From: Spirosoma validum
GTDB taxonomy: Bacteria; Bacteroidota; Bacteroidia; Cytophagales; Spirosomataceae
Assembly: GCF_014699035.1 (NCBI RefSeq)
Contig: NZ_JACXAA010000011.1
Coordinates: forward strand, 1-64,000
Length of the DNA stretch: 64,000 bases
Direction of reading: 5' to 3'
A model generated the notes under the pieces. It was not told the DNA's origin. It worked only from the letters and a program-made list of their open reading frames with translations, and searched no databases. A program made the translations under genes and the position numbers. Shown one piece after another: positions 50,745-60,187 of this stretch (position 1 is the stretch's first letter; each line of letters starts with the position of its first letter).

Positions 50745-52610
50745 CTACTTATTTGTGTAAATTAGAATGGATTCGGACTGAACCGTAACCGATTCACAGC
50801 CTGCCACTGAAGCCGGAGCTGCCACTGGACCACGCCATTGTGGCTCAGCTGAATCGAAAAGTTTCTGCCAGGAACGGTCATTGCTGGGTAAGGTCATCGA
50901 CTGCGGTTCTTTCGAGAAATTCATTAGACAGACAACTGTCTCCGACCCCGCCTGCGAATTGGCTGACAACGGTTGCGCGTGCTGACGGAACAGAATGAGC
51001 GTCTTCCGAACATCGTCCACAACGACCGCTACAGACTCCCGGTCCGGGTGACGTAACGAGGACTGCTTACGTAGGGCTAACAAGGTCTGGTAGTAGCGGA
51101 ATAGTGTCTGGTGCGGCTCCTGCGAGAGTCGTGACCACAGAAGTTTCGACCGCATGAATGTTTGCTCATCCTGCGCATCGGGAGCCTCAATTAATCCCCC
51201 CTGAAAAGCGGCAAACTCCCGTTTACGTCCCTGGCGAACGGCTTCAATCAGGGCCGGATCGGAATGGCTCACGAAATACTGAAACGGATTTAGCTCGCCC
51301 CACTCCTCGCCCATAAACAGCATCGGCAGATAGGGACTGCTCATAACGGCGCCAGCCATCAGTTTCTGCATCTCGAAACTCACCGATTGACTCGGCCGAT
51401 CGCCCAGCATCCGATTACCGATGTGATCGTGGTTCTGAGAGAAAACGACAAACTGTCGCCCCGCATGACCCGCCGTCGATTTCCCGACAATACGTGCCCG
51501 GCGGGGCATATAAGCGCCATCGTATACGTACGCATCTTTGTAGGATTTGGCTAAATGCTGAATGCCGTTGTAGTCGGCGTAGTACCCTTTTCGCTCACCA
51601 CCGGCCGTGACACGTAACGCATGATGAAACTCATCGTTCCATTGAGCATCCATGCCGTAGCCCTGATCTGCCAGCGACTGAATAAATCGTGTTTCGTTCT
51701 GATCGGACTCAATGATCAAATAGTGCTGCCGACCCGTTTGCCGCATAAGTTCATCGACGTACTGCTTGATTTCGCGTAGCAGGTGCGTTTCGCGCGTGTC
51801 ATGAATGGCATGAGCCGCATCGATACGTAGCGCGTCGATGTGAAAATCACGAAACCACATTAACACATTTTCAACAAAATAACGTCGGACACTATCGCTA
51901 TAATCATCATCAAAATTGAGCGCGTGTCCCCAGGGTGTCTGGTAGCGGGTTGTGAAATAAGGACCGTAATCGGAAAAATAATTTCCTTCCGGGCCCATGT
52001 GATTATAAACAACGTCGAGCACTACGGCCAGCCCTTTCCGGTGGCAGGCATCGACTAACTGATGCAGCCCCTCAGCGCCACCATACGAATTCTGGACCGC
52101 ATACGGACAAACGCCATCGTACCCCCAGTTGCGCGTACCGGGAAACTGCGCCACTGGCATGATCTCGACCGCGTTGATCCCCAGTTCAACCAGGTAATCC
52201 AGTTGCTCCTCAATACCGGCAAAAGTGCCTTCGGGCGTAAACGTACCCGTATGAAGTTCATATAATAAATAGTCTTCCAGTGGCAAATTTCGCCAGTCAT
52301 CGTCGGTCCAGCTAAAGGCGCTGGTATCAACGGCCTGCGATGGCCCATGAACGCCTTCGGGCTGAGCAAGCGACACCGGATCGGGTCGTTCCAGAGTGCC
52401 GTTGAGAATAAATTTATACGTATCGCCTGGCTTTAGCTCACTGACCAGCGTTTGCCAGTAATTGCCATCGTGCCGAAGCGGAATGGTTACGTCCTGCTGA
52501 CAAAGGTGAAGCGCTACCGATTGCGCCAGCGGTGCCCAGACGCGCACACAAGCGCCGTCGTCCGTGAACGTAACGCCCAGGGTACGGCGGTTGATTAGTG
52601 CCTGATTCAT
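50745..52610 (-). CDS. treZ: malto-oligosyltrehalose trehalohydrolase
   Basis: GH13 family 10 enzyme that cuts trehalose from the end made by TreY. The 621 residues include an N-terminal CBM48-type domain (GACVRVWAPLAQSVALHL), then the catalytic barrel. Blocks: GTFTPEGTF, DVVYNHMGPEGNYF, ALRIDAAHAIHD with nucleophile Asp264, IIESDQNE with acid/base Glu301, and SQNHDHIGNR. GMDAQWNDEFHHALRV is a TreZ hallmark. It is the first gene of the pair on the minus strand, and the upstream 410-bp region should hold the promoter. Trehalose made here likely serves osmotic or desiccation protection. Confidence 0.96.
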   Translation of the reverse strand: MNQALINRRTLGVTFTDDGACVRVWAPLAQSVALHLCQQDVTIPLRHDGNYWQTLVSELKPGDTYKFILNGTLERPDPVSLAQPEGVHGPSQAVDTSAFSWTDDDWRNLPLEDYLLYELHTGTFTPEGTFAGIEEQLDYLVELGINAVEIMPVAQFPGTRNWGYDGVCPYAVQNSYGGAEGLHQLVDACHRKGLAVVLDVVYNHMGPEGNYFSDYGPYFTTRYQTPWGHALNFDDDYSDSVRRYFVENVLMWFRDFHIDALRIDAAHAIHDTRETHLLREIKQYVDELMRQTGRQHYLIIESDQNETRFIQSLADQGYGMDAQWNDEFHHALRVTAGGERKGYYADYNGIQHLAKSYKDAYVYDGAYMPRRARIVGKSTAGHAGRQFVVFSQNHDHIGNRMLGDRPSQSVSFEMQKLMAGAVMSSPYLPMLFMGEEWGELNPFQYFVSHSDPALIEAVRQGRKREFAAFQGGLIEAPDAQDEQTFMRSKLLWSRLSQEPHQTLFRYYQTLLALRKQSSLRHPDRESVAVVVDDVRKTLILFRQHAQPLSANSQAGSETVVCLMNFSKEPQSMTLPSNDRSWQKLFDSAEPQWRGPVAAPASVAGCESVTVQSESILIYTNK

Positions 52611-53020
52611 GTGTTAATAGGATGATCGAATAAGTGGTTATGCAGAAAACAAGCGCTCAGCCGGATGTGTTGGCAAAAACCGACAAAAAAGCGCGAACTG
52701 CTAACGTATTGTTGAGTCGAAAATCGCAATAAGCGTATTGTTTATAGAAGTTGCGCGAGTAAAATCTGATACCAATCCATACTCAGTTTACAACAAAAGT
52801 TACTACGTTCATTAGTGGCATTTTTTTGATTTGCAGCAATTCGCAAAGAGACTCGATTAGCTGGAACACGATAACCTCGCAGTAATCAACTATAACTTTT
52901 TCAAGAGACCAATTAGCCATTCTAGCCCAAAGATTGTACAGTTCATGCAAAATGGTTTGGGCTCCGGCAGTTGCCCTTTCTAAGTTTGATCCAACAAAAC
53001 ACATAACCACACAACCTGAA
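52611..53020. other. 410-bp divergent region with promoter for the hydrolase gene
   Basis: Between treZ (minus) and an alpha/beta hydrolase gene (plus). The plus promoter lies at 52956-52988. No canonical box was found for treZ. No extra gene is seen; the upstream extension of the hydrolase frame to 52934 overlaps the promoter and is not supported. Confidence 0.5.
52956..52988 (+). promoter_or_regulatory. promoter of the alpha/beta hydrolase gene
   Basis: TTTG (52956-52959), 21 bases, TAAGTTTG (52981-52988) matches the Bacteroidota consensus in sequence and spacing. Transcription would start near 52995, so the coding sequence must begin at 53021 or later. Confidence 0.75.
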
Positions 53021-53935
53021 ATGATTGCCTTCAGCCACACCAAGAACCACACCATGACGGCTACTGCTCCTGTCGAAGTCAGTATTACGAAAAAGACGTA
53101 TACGTATGCCGTCAAAGACCATGACAACTTGCAACTGGACGTTTATCAGCGCCCGAACATGCTCGCAAAGAGCCCTTGTGTGTTGTTTGTATTCGGTGGT
53201 GGTTTCAAACGGGGGAGTCGGGACTGCCCAGATTATTATCCCTACTTTACCAGTTTAGTCAGGCATGGGTATGCAGTCATCTCGATTTCGTATCGGCTGG
53301 GGCTCAAAGGGGCGGGAAAGATATGGGCCTTTCGGGTTAAACCGCTCAAACGAGCGATCGACATCGCGGTAGAAGATTTATTCGATGCCACGAACTGGCT
53401 CTTCGATCATGCCAACGAACTACGCATCGACCCAGGCCGGATTGTACTGTCGGGCTCCAGCGCGGGAGCGATGACGGTTTTGCAGGGCGACTACGAAAAG
53501 CGAAATAATACTGAACTCAGCAAGCGTTTACCAGCCAATTTTCAATACGCGGGTGTAGTATCGTTCGCGGGCGCGATTCTACGATTCGACGGGGGCCTCA
53601 ACTACCGCACCCCGCCCGCTCCGACTATGCTGTTTCACGGCACCGACGACAAGCTCGTCTTTTATAATAAGATCCGCATTTTTAACAAAGGATTTTACGG
53701 ATCGAGCCCAATTGCTGCGGAATTTAAAAAGCGTGGTTTCCCGTATTATATCTGCCGCGTAGCCGATATGGGACATGAAGTGGCGATTACCCCGCTTCAG
53801 CGAAACCTGCCCGAAATTTTAGGCTTTCTGGACGCCTTCGTCCGGGATCGTAAAGCCTACCAGGTCGACGTAACGCTTAAAGATCCTGAGCAAAAACGAA
53901 CCAGTTTTCTTACGCCCGATCAGGTTTACAAGTGA
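53021..53935 (+). CDS. alpha/beta hydrolase (esterase/lipase-like)
   Basis: 304 residues from ATG 53021; the promoter position rules out earlier starts, and ATG 53054 is possible. The fold is that of hormone-sensitive-lipase/acetyl-esterase type hydrolases: oxyanion block VFGGGFKRGSRD, nucleophile elbow LSGSSAGAM, acid in LFHGTDDKLVF and a late His in ADMGHEV. Alternative starts all keep these motifs. No signal peptide is evident, so it is cytoplasmic. Substrates are unknown. The transcript ends at a 26-bp perfect hairpin. Confidence 0.82.
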   Translation: MIAFSHTKNHTMTATAPVEVSITKKTYTYAVKDHDNLQLDVYQRPNMLAKSPCVLFVFGGGFKRGSRDCPDYYPYFTSLVRHGYAVISISYRLGLKGAGKIWAFRVKPLKRAIDIAVEDLFDATNWLFDHANELRIDPGRIVLSGSSAGAMTVLQGDYEKRNNTELSKRLPANFQYAGVVSFAGAILRFDGGLNYRTPPAPTMLFHGTDDKLVFYNKIRIFNKGFYGSSPIAAEFKKRGFPYYICRVADMGHEVAITPLQRNLPEILGFLDAFVRDRKAYQVDVTLKDPEQKRTSFLTPDQVYK

Positions 53936-53960
53936 TTGATTTTCTAGAAATATAGAGCTT

Positions 53961-54016
53961 ATTAATAAATTGATCCCGATACACTTTTGGAAGTGTATCG
54001 GGATCAATTTATTAAT
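53961..54016. terminator. 26-bp perfect hairpin between convergent genes
   Basis: Arms at 53961-53986 and 53991-54016 are fully complementary with a TTGG loop. It lies between the hydrolase gene and the beta-helix gene, 25 and 17 bases from their stops. It has no strong T run, but A/T-rich stem ends give short T stretches on each strand. Confidence 0.75.
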
Positions 54017-54033
54017 TGTCGATTAGAAGATTC

Positions 54034-56805
54034 TTACTGCTGGAAGTAATCGATCTTGTCGGCATCCACATTGTTGTTGACCCGTACCTCACCCCCACTA
54101 CCTCCCAGAATCACCGAACTCAGCGTCAACACCCCCGTTGTCGCCCCAGGCGTCAAGGTGCCGGTAAAACCAAACGAGAGCTTGTCGCCAGCACCGATGG
54201 GCTGACTCGTACTCAAGGTGTAATAGCTCGGATTCGACAGGTCCACATTCCACACGCTATTGCTCACCGAACGACCACCTACCAGGGTCGTACTGGGGAT
54301 GAAGACCAGGTTAACCCGAGCGTCCTTGGTCACCCGAACCGTAATCAATCCACTGGTGGGCACTCCCAGCAACTCCACCACATCCACCACCACCGTCAGG
54401 TCGGTGGTATTGTAGACACTTGAGGGGCGGGCATAGATGATCGGTGTCAGGTCAGGAGCCGGCAGCAGCACGGCTGTGCCAGTGGTGGTAGATTCTTTAC
54501 CCGCATTGTCGATGGCGGTGAAGGTGAAGCTCACCGGCTGGCTATCGTTGGTGGGGTCCACCAGGATGGGCACCGTTGGCGCACCGTTACCATCGGTGGG
54601 CACGGTGATGCCGCCCCCAGGAATACTGGTGTAGACCGTCCCGTTAATAGTCAGACTCGTGACGTTACTGGGGAAGGTGGTGATATGAATCGCTGTCACG
54701 CTGCCGGGCGGAGTATCGCCAGTATCCGAGCTAGGGCTGGTGGAAGTGAAAGCTGAAGGGGGAACCGTCACCGGTGTCGTGCCACCCGCGTTGCTGACCG
54801 TAGCCGTACCTGAGCCCGGTGTGGGCAGGTGTTCGATGCCGAAGTTCTGAGCCGTAATGGCCGTTGTGCCGATGCTCAACTCGATTTGGCCTAACGTAGC
54901 ACTTTGAGTAGCCGAATTACTAGACCCCACGTTCTCGCCCGTATTGACCCACTGGCTGGGCAGGGGACCTGGTGCGGTAGCCGTAGCCGTGTTGGTCAGC
55001 ACGAGTTTAAGCCCGGTGGTGCTGGTGGGAGCGGCCAGGGTATAGCTGCCCGAGGCTGATACGGTGGTGGAGGCAATGACCGTACCGGTTCCATCCACTA
55101 AATTAACGAAGAGGGGACCACCGGCATTGGTGCCATTTTCCGAGCCCTCGAAGGTGACATTGCCGTTGACATCATCCCACACCTGACCCTCAATGTTGAC
55201 CGCTACTGCGTTGATCGATGTAGGGCAACTGAACGTAGGGGTTCCTATTCCACCATCATCGGTGGTGTTGCTGAACGTGTTCACATTAGGCCCCGTGCCA
55301 AAGACGTACCCATTGGTGCCACTCCCCGAGCCTCCGCCATTAAATCCCAGGTAAGCAGACTGGGCCAGTTGTAACTTACTGCTGTTGACCACATAACGCG
55401 GGTAACTCGAAATCGTCCCATATCGGATTCCCAAGTCGGCGCCGAGCCCGGTAGAACCTCCATTAGCTTTATTGTCATAAAACAGACACCCGCTTATGGT
55501 GGGGGTAGCGGTACCCCCATTATTATCATAGCAAATAGCCCCGCCATAGCCTGAATTAACGTAGTTCTTGACAAATTTCGAATTGGTGATCTGGTAATTA
55601 GAGGAACCCCCTTGCATCAAGCTGATGGCTCCGCCCCCGTAAGGAGCAACCGGGGTAAGGGTACCATTATTATAGAACATGCAATCGTCAACCGTGTTGA
55701 CCGTGCCAATACTAGACAAAACCACGCAGATACCACCCCCACCTCTTGAACCATTGGAGATATTATCATAAAACTTACAGCCGGTAATATCAATACTACC
55801 ACTGCTCAAACCAATGGCCCCGCCGTAGAGGATGGCCCTGTTATGATAAAAGGTAGAATTCGTGACGGTATACACCGGATTTACGCTACCTACCGTAGGA
55901 ACGCCTATGGCCCCGCCTACATAGGAAGTATTATCACAAAAATAACTGTCGGATATGGTTAGGTTAGACTCCGAGAAGATGGCCCCCCCACCGTTCGCCG
56001 ACCCGGCACTGTTGTTGTTGCCAGTGAAACTACAACGGACAATAGTGAGCGGTAAATTGGTCGGAGGATTGGAGATAGCCGCGCCACCTCCCGCACCATT
56101 GATATTGTTGGCAAACAAACAATTGGTAAAGCTAGCCGAACTGCCGCTGCCATTTGCCTGGAAAAATACAGCCTGGCCACTTACATTATGGATATTTAGG
56201 TCGGTAAATTTAAAAGTGCCCCGGGTGCCTTGGGCGCCGATATTGCCAAAATAGAAACTACCCGCCCCGCCAAATTCAATGCCTTTGAGTTCAATGACAT
56301 TGGTGCTGGCGCTTAGAGAGCCATTGGTGCCGACAAACCCGCCGGTACTGGTAATCTTGGTGATATTTGCCAAGGGGTTGTAGCCGGATTTGTCGACACC
56401 CGTAGCGGTTAGCGGAAAGCCCCCCTGAATGAGAATGTCATTGGCGTTTAGTGCGGCCGGTTGTGCGGGGGTAATACTGTAATTGCCCGCCTTGATATAA
56501 ATGTGTGTCCCCGCGGGTATGGCCCCTGCAGATGGGAAGAACGTATTGAAATAGGTGTTGAAGTCCTTGGCATTGTTCCAGCTGTTACCGGTTTGGGTGC
56601 CACTGCCGCCAGCGCTCAGGTAGACATCGTCGGCCTTAGACTGCCCAGCAAAAAGTACCAGGCCTAAAAAAGTCGCTAGAAGACCACTGGCTAGCTTACT
56701 GAATGTATAGCCTAAAAAAGTGGTAGCCCATGCGGGCTTCCTAAACGCGATATCAGATTGGGAGCTTCGTAACCGCCCGGAATCTGGTGTGTAATTGTAC
56801 ATCAT
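54034..56805 (-). CDS. secreted parallel beta-helix protein with a shared C-terminal module
   Basis: 923 residues. A 38-residue N-terminal extension precedes a signal-like helix (LASGLLATFLGLVLFAGQ). Residues about 65-530 form a right-handed beta-helix of the choice-of-anchor type (repeated NCLFANNINGAGGGA, GGAIGLSSGSIDITG, SKFVKNYVNSGYGGAI). An SdrD_B-like domain follows (GQVWDDVNGNVTF). The last ~260 residues (DLTPIIYARPSSVYN...NVDADKIDYFQQ) closely match the C-terminus of the alpha-amylase at 60188-63160. It lacks a recognisable T9SS type A domain, so the shared module may be an alternative sorting or anchoring device. Beta-helix domains often bind or cut polysaccharides. Confidence 0.8.
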   Translation of the reverse strand: MMYNYTPDSGRLRSSQSDIAFRKPAWATTFLGYTFSKLASGLLATFLGLVLFAGQSKADDVYLSAGGSGTQTGNSWNNAKDFNTYFNTFFPSAGAIPAGTHIYIKAGNYSITPAQPAALNANDILIQGGFPLTATGVDKSGYNPLANITKITSTGGFVGTNGSLSASTNVIELKGIEFGGAGSFYFGNIGAQGTRGTFKFTDLNIHNVSGQAVFFQANGSGSSASFTNCLFANNINGAGGGAAISNPPTNLPLTIVRCSFTGNNNSAGSANGGGAIFSESNLTISDSYFCDNTSYVGGAIGVPTVGSVNPVYTVTNSTFYHNRAILYGGAIGLSSGSIDITGCKFYDNISNGSRGGGGICVVLSSIGTVNTVDDCMFYNNGTLTPVAPYGGGAISLMQGGSSNYQITNSKFVKNYVNSGYGGAICYDNNGGTATPTISGCLFYDNKANGGSTGLGADLGIRYGTISSYPRYVVNSSKLQLAQSAYLGFNGGGSGSGTNGYVFGTGPNVNTFSNTTDDGGIGTPTFSCPTSINAVAVNIEGQVWDDVNGNVTFEGSENGTNAGGPLFVNLVDGTGTVIASTTVSASGSYTLAAPTSTTGLKLVLTNTATATAPGPLPSQWVNTGENVGSSNSATQSATLGQIELSIGTTAITAQNFGIEHLPTPGSGTATVSNAGGTTPVTVPPSAFTSTSPSSDTGDTPPGSVTAIHITTFPSNVTSLTINGTVYTSIPGGGITVPTDGNGAPTVPILVDPTNDSQPVSFTFTAIDNAGKESTTTGTAVLLPAPDLTPIIYARPSSVYNTTDLTVVVDVVELLGVPTSGLITVRVTKDARVNLVFIPSTTLVGGRSVSNSVWNVDLSNPSYYTLSTSQPIGAGDKLSFGFTGTLTPGATTGVLTLSSVILGGSGGEVRVNNNVDADKIDYFQQ

Positions 56806-57254
56806 GAAATACTTATTGATAAAGTTTATAATACGCCCTGAAAATCAAACCTTTTCCCCTGTAGGACGGCCGCCAAGAGAAGTAGAAAATTCATCTAGTT
56901 TAGTACGGTAAAGCATTGAGGGTAATACATATCCAGTTTGGTTCCACCAGCATAATTTTAGACCATTTATTGGCAAAAAATCGACGGTAGGCGGGGCCAT
57001 TCACGTATTGATTAAGAACAACTTAAGCAGCTCAATTAGAGGGAGATAATTATGACAAAGGTCGGCAGATATAATAAATCAGGATAGCCCTAAACGTGAG
57101 GAGCACAGTACACGAATAATTTGGAGTATTTATACCCCCAAATTAGGGAGCTCATATCCCACGTTTTTTGGAATTAAAGTCCCGAACTTGTCCCTTATCT
57201 TTAAGCAATCAAATAAATAGCAATCATGGACTCTATCTGAGTCTTTTCCAGCTC
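56806..57254. other. 449-bp divergent intergenic region, no gene seen
   Basis: Between the beta-helix gene (minus) and the LuxR regulator gene (plus). The in-frame extension of the latter to 57168 is not signal- or domain-like. No exact TAnnTTTG box is found for either gene. Confidence 0.4.
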
Positions 57255-57893
57255 ATGAACTTTTGCATCATTGACGACCACTTATTGATTACTCAGTTCA
57301 TTAAGCGCCTGCTTACCAAGGAATATCCAGAAAGTTCATTCAAAACGTATCTAAAGGCGGAAGCCCTGCTAGCGGAAAAGCTGGATCAGTGGTATCCTGA
57401 CGTTGTCATTTGCGACGTTCTGTTGCCAGGCATGAATGGGCTCGATATGTTGACGATCCTAAAGCAACAACTTCCCAACACCAAAACGATTCTGCTTACT
57501 TCCCTGATCGATATAGGTATGGTAAAGCAAGCCATGCGGCTGGGGATAGACGGCTATCTGACGAAAGATGCTTCAGAAGAGGAACTGCTGGAAGCCATTA
57601 AAACCGTATTGGCAGGAGGCAGGTATGTCAATGCATCTTTAAAAGACAAATTAGTAGAGCATATTTTCTCCGATCAAGCTACGGAATTTCACCTGTCAAC
57701 CCGTGAGAAAGAAGTATTGCAAAAGATCTGCGCAGGTAAAACGCCTAAAGAAATTGCCTACGATATGAAGCTAAGCCTGCATACGGTGCAGCAGTACATC
57801 AAAAATATGATGCGCAAATTCAACATAAAACGCACGACAGAACTGGTCGTGTTTGCTATCCAAAAAGGCTTGTATAATCCCGCCCTCTCCTAG
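57255..57893 (+). CDS. LuxR/NarL-family response regulator
   Basis: 212 residues from ATG 57255, the first Met that directly precedes the receiver (MNFCIIDDHLLITQF). Receiver: acidic pair IDDH, phospho-acceptor Asp54 in VICDVLLPGMNG, switch Thr in ILLTS and Lys in LTKDAS. The C-terminal helix-turn-helix is of LuxR type: LSTREKEVLQKICAGKTPKEIAYDMKL then SLHTVQQYIKNMMRKF. It is convergent with a TPR histidine kinase gene 40 bp downstream, its likely partner. It is flanked by two secreted proteins that share a C-terminal module and may be its targets. Confidence 0.92.
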   Translation: MNFCIIDDHLLITQFIKRLLTKEYPESSFKTYLKAEALLAEKLDQWYPDVVICDVLLPGMNGLDMLTILKQQLPNTKTILLTSLIDIGMVKQAMRLGIDGYLTKDASEEELLEAIKTVLAGGRYVNASLKDKLVEHIFSDQATEFHLSTREKEVLQKICAGKTPKEIAYDMKLSLHTVQQYIKNMMRKFNIKRTTELVVFAIQKGLYNPALS

Positions 57894-57933
57894 CGTTTGC
57901 TCGGCAACAGACGAGTGCTGGCGTCGAGTATAA

Positions 57934-59943
57934 TTAGCTGGCTCCCATTGGAAAGCTCCCGCTAAGGTGCAGTCCCTGAATACCGGAATCGATTCGCAAT
58001 TGTCCTTTCAAAGCGGCTATTCGTTGCTGCATCGTAGCTAATCCTAAACCCGAATCATCCGGTTGGCGTAGCCCACTCCCATCGTCTTCGATATCAAAAT
58101 AAAACTGCCCCCCCCTAGAATAAACCCGTATTTTGATATGGCTTGCTCCCGAGTGCTTCATACTATTAGCCACAGCTTCCTTAATGACCCGATACAGTTC
58201 GGCATGTTGTTGAGCCGTAAAATATTGTTGGATCGTATTGGTATCGGCAGTCACAGTTACTTGCAAACCACTACCCTCACCAAATCGAAGCGAAAGATTG
58301 TCCAGTAAATCCACTACGTTGTACGTTTGACCAATCCGGTCATTGTGGAGTCGATGCATGAACTCCCGAGACTGTAAATAAACCGATTTAGCTTCATCTT
58401 CTACGTCCGTTAATGCCTGTTTTGTTTCATCACTTTGGGCCTGTTGTCGTATATCGGCGATGAGGTAACGTAGCGCGGCCAGGCTACTACTAACCTCATC
58501 GTGCATGTTTTCAGAAATGGCTTTTCGTTCACCTGTAATGGCGGCTTCTTTTTCGGCCTGCTGGCTAAGTCGTTCCAGTTCCATTTCGTGTTCCATCACC
58601 TGCAATTCGTCCGTCAGTTTTTGACGTTCAATTAGCCGCTGAGTCTGCTGGCGTTTGCTACGCAGGTAGAACAAAGCGACCAGCAAGGCCAACAGTAGCA
58701 GTAGGATAATACCCGTAACCAGCATTCGATCACGGCTTGTCTGGGTCTGCAGGTTTTTAGTTTCCAGCACCGCAATGGCCGCTTCCTTCTGAGCCACCGA
58801 ATATTTTTGCTCGGCTTCAAAAACTTTGCCCCGCTGACCGATTACATCTAAAGAATCAGCATAGGCCTTAGACTGGCTATAAAAATGTAGGGCATTTTTA
58901 TACTCGTTACGCTTGACATAGTATTGATATATAGCCTCATTCAATGCCCTTCTCGTAGTAAAATCTTTTGGCGGTATCGAAAGAGCCAGAGACTTTTGGA
59001 TGACTTCACCATGACCGAGCAAGATCAGACATATATTCCGATACAACATGGCTCTATAATTCAGCTCTGATACTGAAGCGCCTACTTCATTGAATTTTGG
59101 CTGGAGCGATAAATCAAAGTAAGTAACGGCCTGCCTGTAATCTTTCTGATAATAAGACAAATACCCAAGTGTACTGTAACACGTATGATACCATATGGAT
59201 GCTTCCGCCTTTTTTGCATTCATTACGACGTTTATGATCTTTTTTACGCTGTCGGTATACGCCATTTTTTTTTCAATGTTATAAAGCCTCCCATATATGG
59301 CTGCTTTTGTCAGCATGGTACTCGTATACGTATCCCTCCATTTCTCCGTCGGGGGCAAAGCATTTAAATAGTTGTTGAGGTTGTCAAGCGCCTGATGATA
59401 AAGGAATAGATTGGCATAAATCGACATATACAGGTAATAGATGTCCCGTATAGACGTAGAATCATGGTCAGCAATGGCAATACTTTGTGCCTTGTGTAGC
59501 ATATCAACTGCCGAATCCTGCCTCAATTTGGTAGAATGATACATCGATAAGTTCAAATAGGCATTGGTTATAGCAGGTCTATATGTATGACCACCTGCTC
59601 CCCAGGCAACTAGTTTCTTATTCCAGCCATAAGCAGCACTAATATTGCCTGTTTGTAGATAAAAGCCGGCAATAGCTTGTGCATAAGGTATTTTTTCTTC
59701 GGCTGACTTCACGTTTTCAATTTTCTTTTCCAGTTGTTGCGTCCATTGCTCTATCTCAGCATAATGTTTCTGCACAAAAGCCTGCGAGCTATTGAGTATG
59801 ATGTTGAATTTTTCTTTATCCATCACAACCTGTTTGTCCTTTGGCCGTAACGTATCGGGTAGGGCGTTGTATAGGCTGTCCGAGAATTGAGCGTTTGCTT
59901 GAAAACAGTAGACTAACAGACATAAACATAAACGAGGATACAT
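57934..59943 (-). CDS. TPR-containing sensor histidine kinase (NarL-type partner)
   Basis: 669 residues from ATG 59943, which gives the signal peptide MYPRLCLCLLVYCFQANAQ. A periplasmic region of TPR-like helical repeats (about 90-370) is followed by one membrane helix near residue 405-425 (LVTGIILLLLLALLVALFYL) and a cytoplasmic HisKA_3 domain with the phospho-acceptor His near residue 480 (ISENMHDEVSSSLAALRYL). The HATPase domain has KEAVANSMKHSG and DDGSGL. HisKA_3 kinases pair with LuxR-type regulators, and the convergent gene at 57255-57893 is one. A -7 box at 59989-59996 gives a 40-nt leader. Confidence 0.9.
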   Translation of the reverse strand: MYPRLCLCLLVYCFQANAQFSDSLYNALPDTLRPKDKQVVMDKEKFNIILNSSQAFVQKHYAEIEQWTQQLEKKIENVKSAEEKIPYAQAIAGFYLQTGNISAAYGWNKKLVAWGAGGHTYRPAITNAYLNLSMYHSTKLRQDSAVDMLHKAQSIAIADHDSTSIRDIYYLYMSIYANLFLYHQALDNLNNYLNALPPTEKWRDTYTSTMLTKAAIYGRLYNIEKKMAYTDSVKKIINVVMNAKKAEASIWYHTCYSTLGYLSYYQKDYRQAVTYFDLSLQPKFNEVGASVSELNYRAMLYRNICLILLGHGEVIQKSLALSIPPKDFTTRRALNEAIYQYYVKRNEYKNALHFYSQSKAYADSLDVIGQRGKVFEAEQKYSVAQKEAAIAVLETKNLQTQTSRDRMLVTGIILLLLLALLVALFYLRSKRQQTQRLIERQKLTDELQVMEHEMELERLSQQAEKEAAITGERKAISENMHDEVSSSLAALRYLIADIRQQAQSDETKQALTDVEDEAKSVYLQSREFMHRLHNDRIGQTYNVVDLLDNLSLRFGEGSGLQVTVTADTNTIQQYFTAQQHAELYRVIKEAVANSMKHSGASHIKIRVYSRGGQFYFDIEDDGSGLRQPDDSGLGLATMQQRIAALKGQLRIDSGIQGLHLSGSFPMGAS

Positions 59944-59988
59944 AATCGTAGATAGAGTATATACAAACAGGAAGATCAATTACAATAC

Positions 59989-59996
59989 CAAATGTA
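59989..59996 (-). promoter_or_regulatory. -7 promoter box of the TPR histidine kinase gene
   Basis: The minus strand carries TACATTTG, an exact TAnnTTTG match; no -33 TTTG is seen at normal spacing. Transcription would start about 59982, 39 bases before the start codon. Confidence 0.4.
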
Positions 59997-60080
59997 TAAG
60001 CTTAACATATGATAAATATATAAATCATTAGTTTTCTACTCTAAGCTCTTTCGGGTCTGAGCTCAAAACCAACCATCCTA

Positions 60081-60124
60081 AAGCAAAAATGTCTGGGCAA
60101 CCAGCTTAGCTGATCACCCAGACA
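60081..60124 (-). terminator. rho-independent terminator of the alpha-amylase gene
   Basis: TGTCTGGG (60090-60097) and CCCAGACA (60117-60124) form the outer stem; CAGC-TTA-GCTG forms an inner hairpin. On the minus strand the stem is followed by TTTTTGCTTT. It lies 64 bases after the stop. Confidence 0.8.
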
Positions 60125-60187
60125 GATAACCTACATCTACATCCTTAGAAGTAAAACCCTAACAAGCCGTGGGTGGCTGATCAGCCC

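Noticed and set aside
52934..53020. Upstream extension of the alpha/beta hydrolase gene
   Set aside because: A consensus promoter at 52956-52988 lies inside it, so translation must start downstream.
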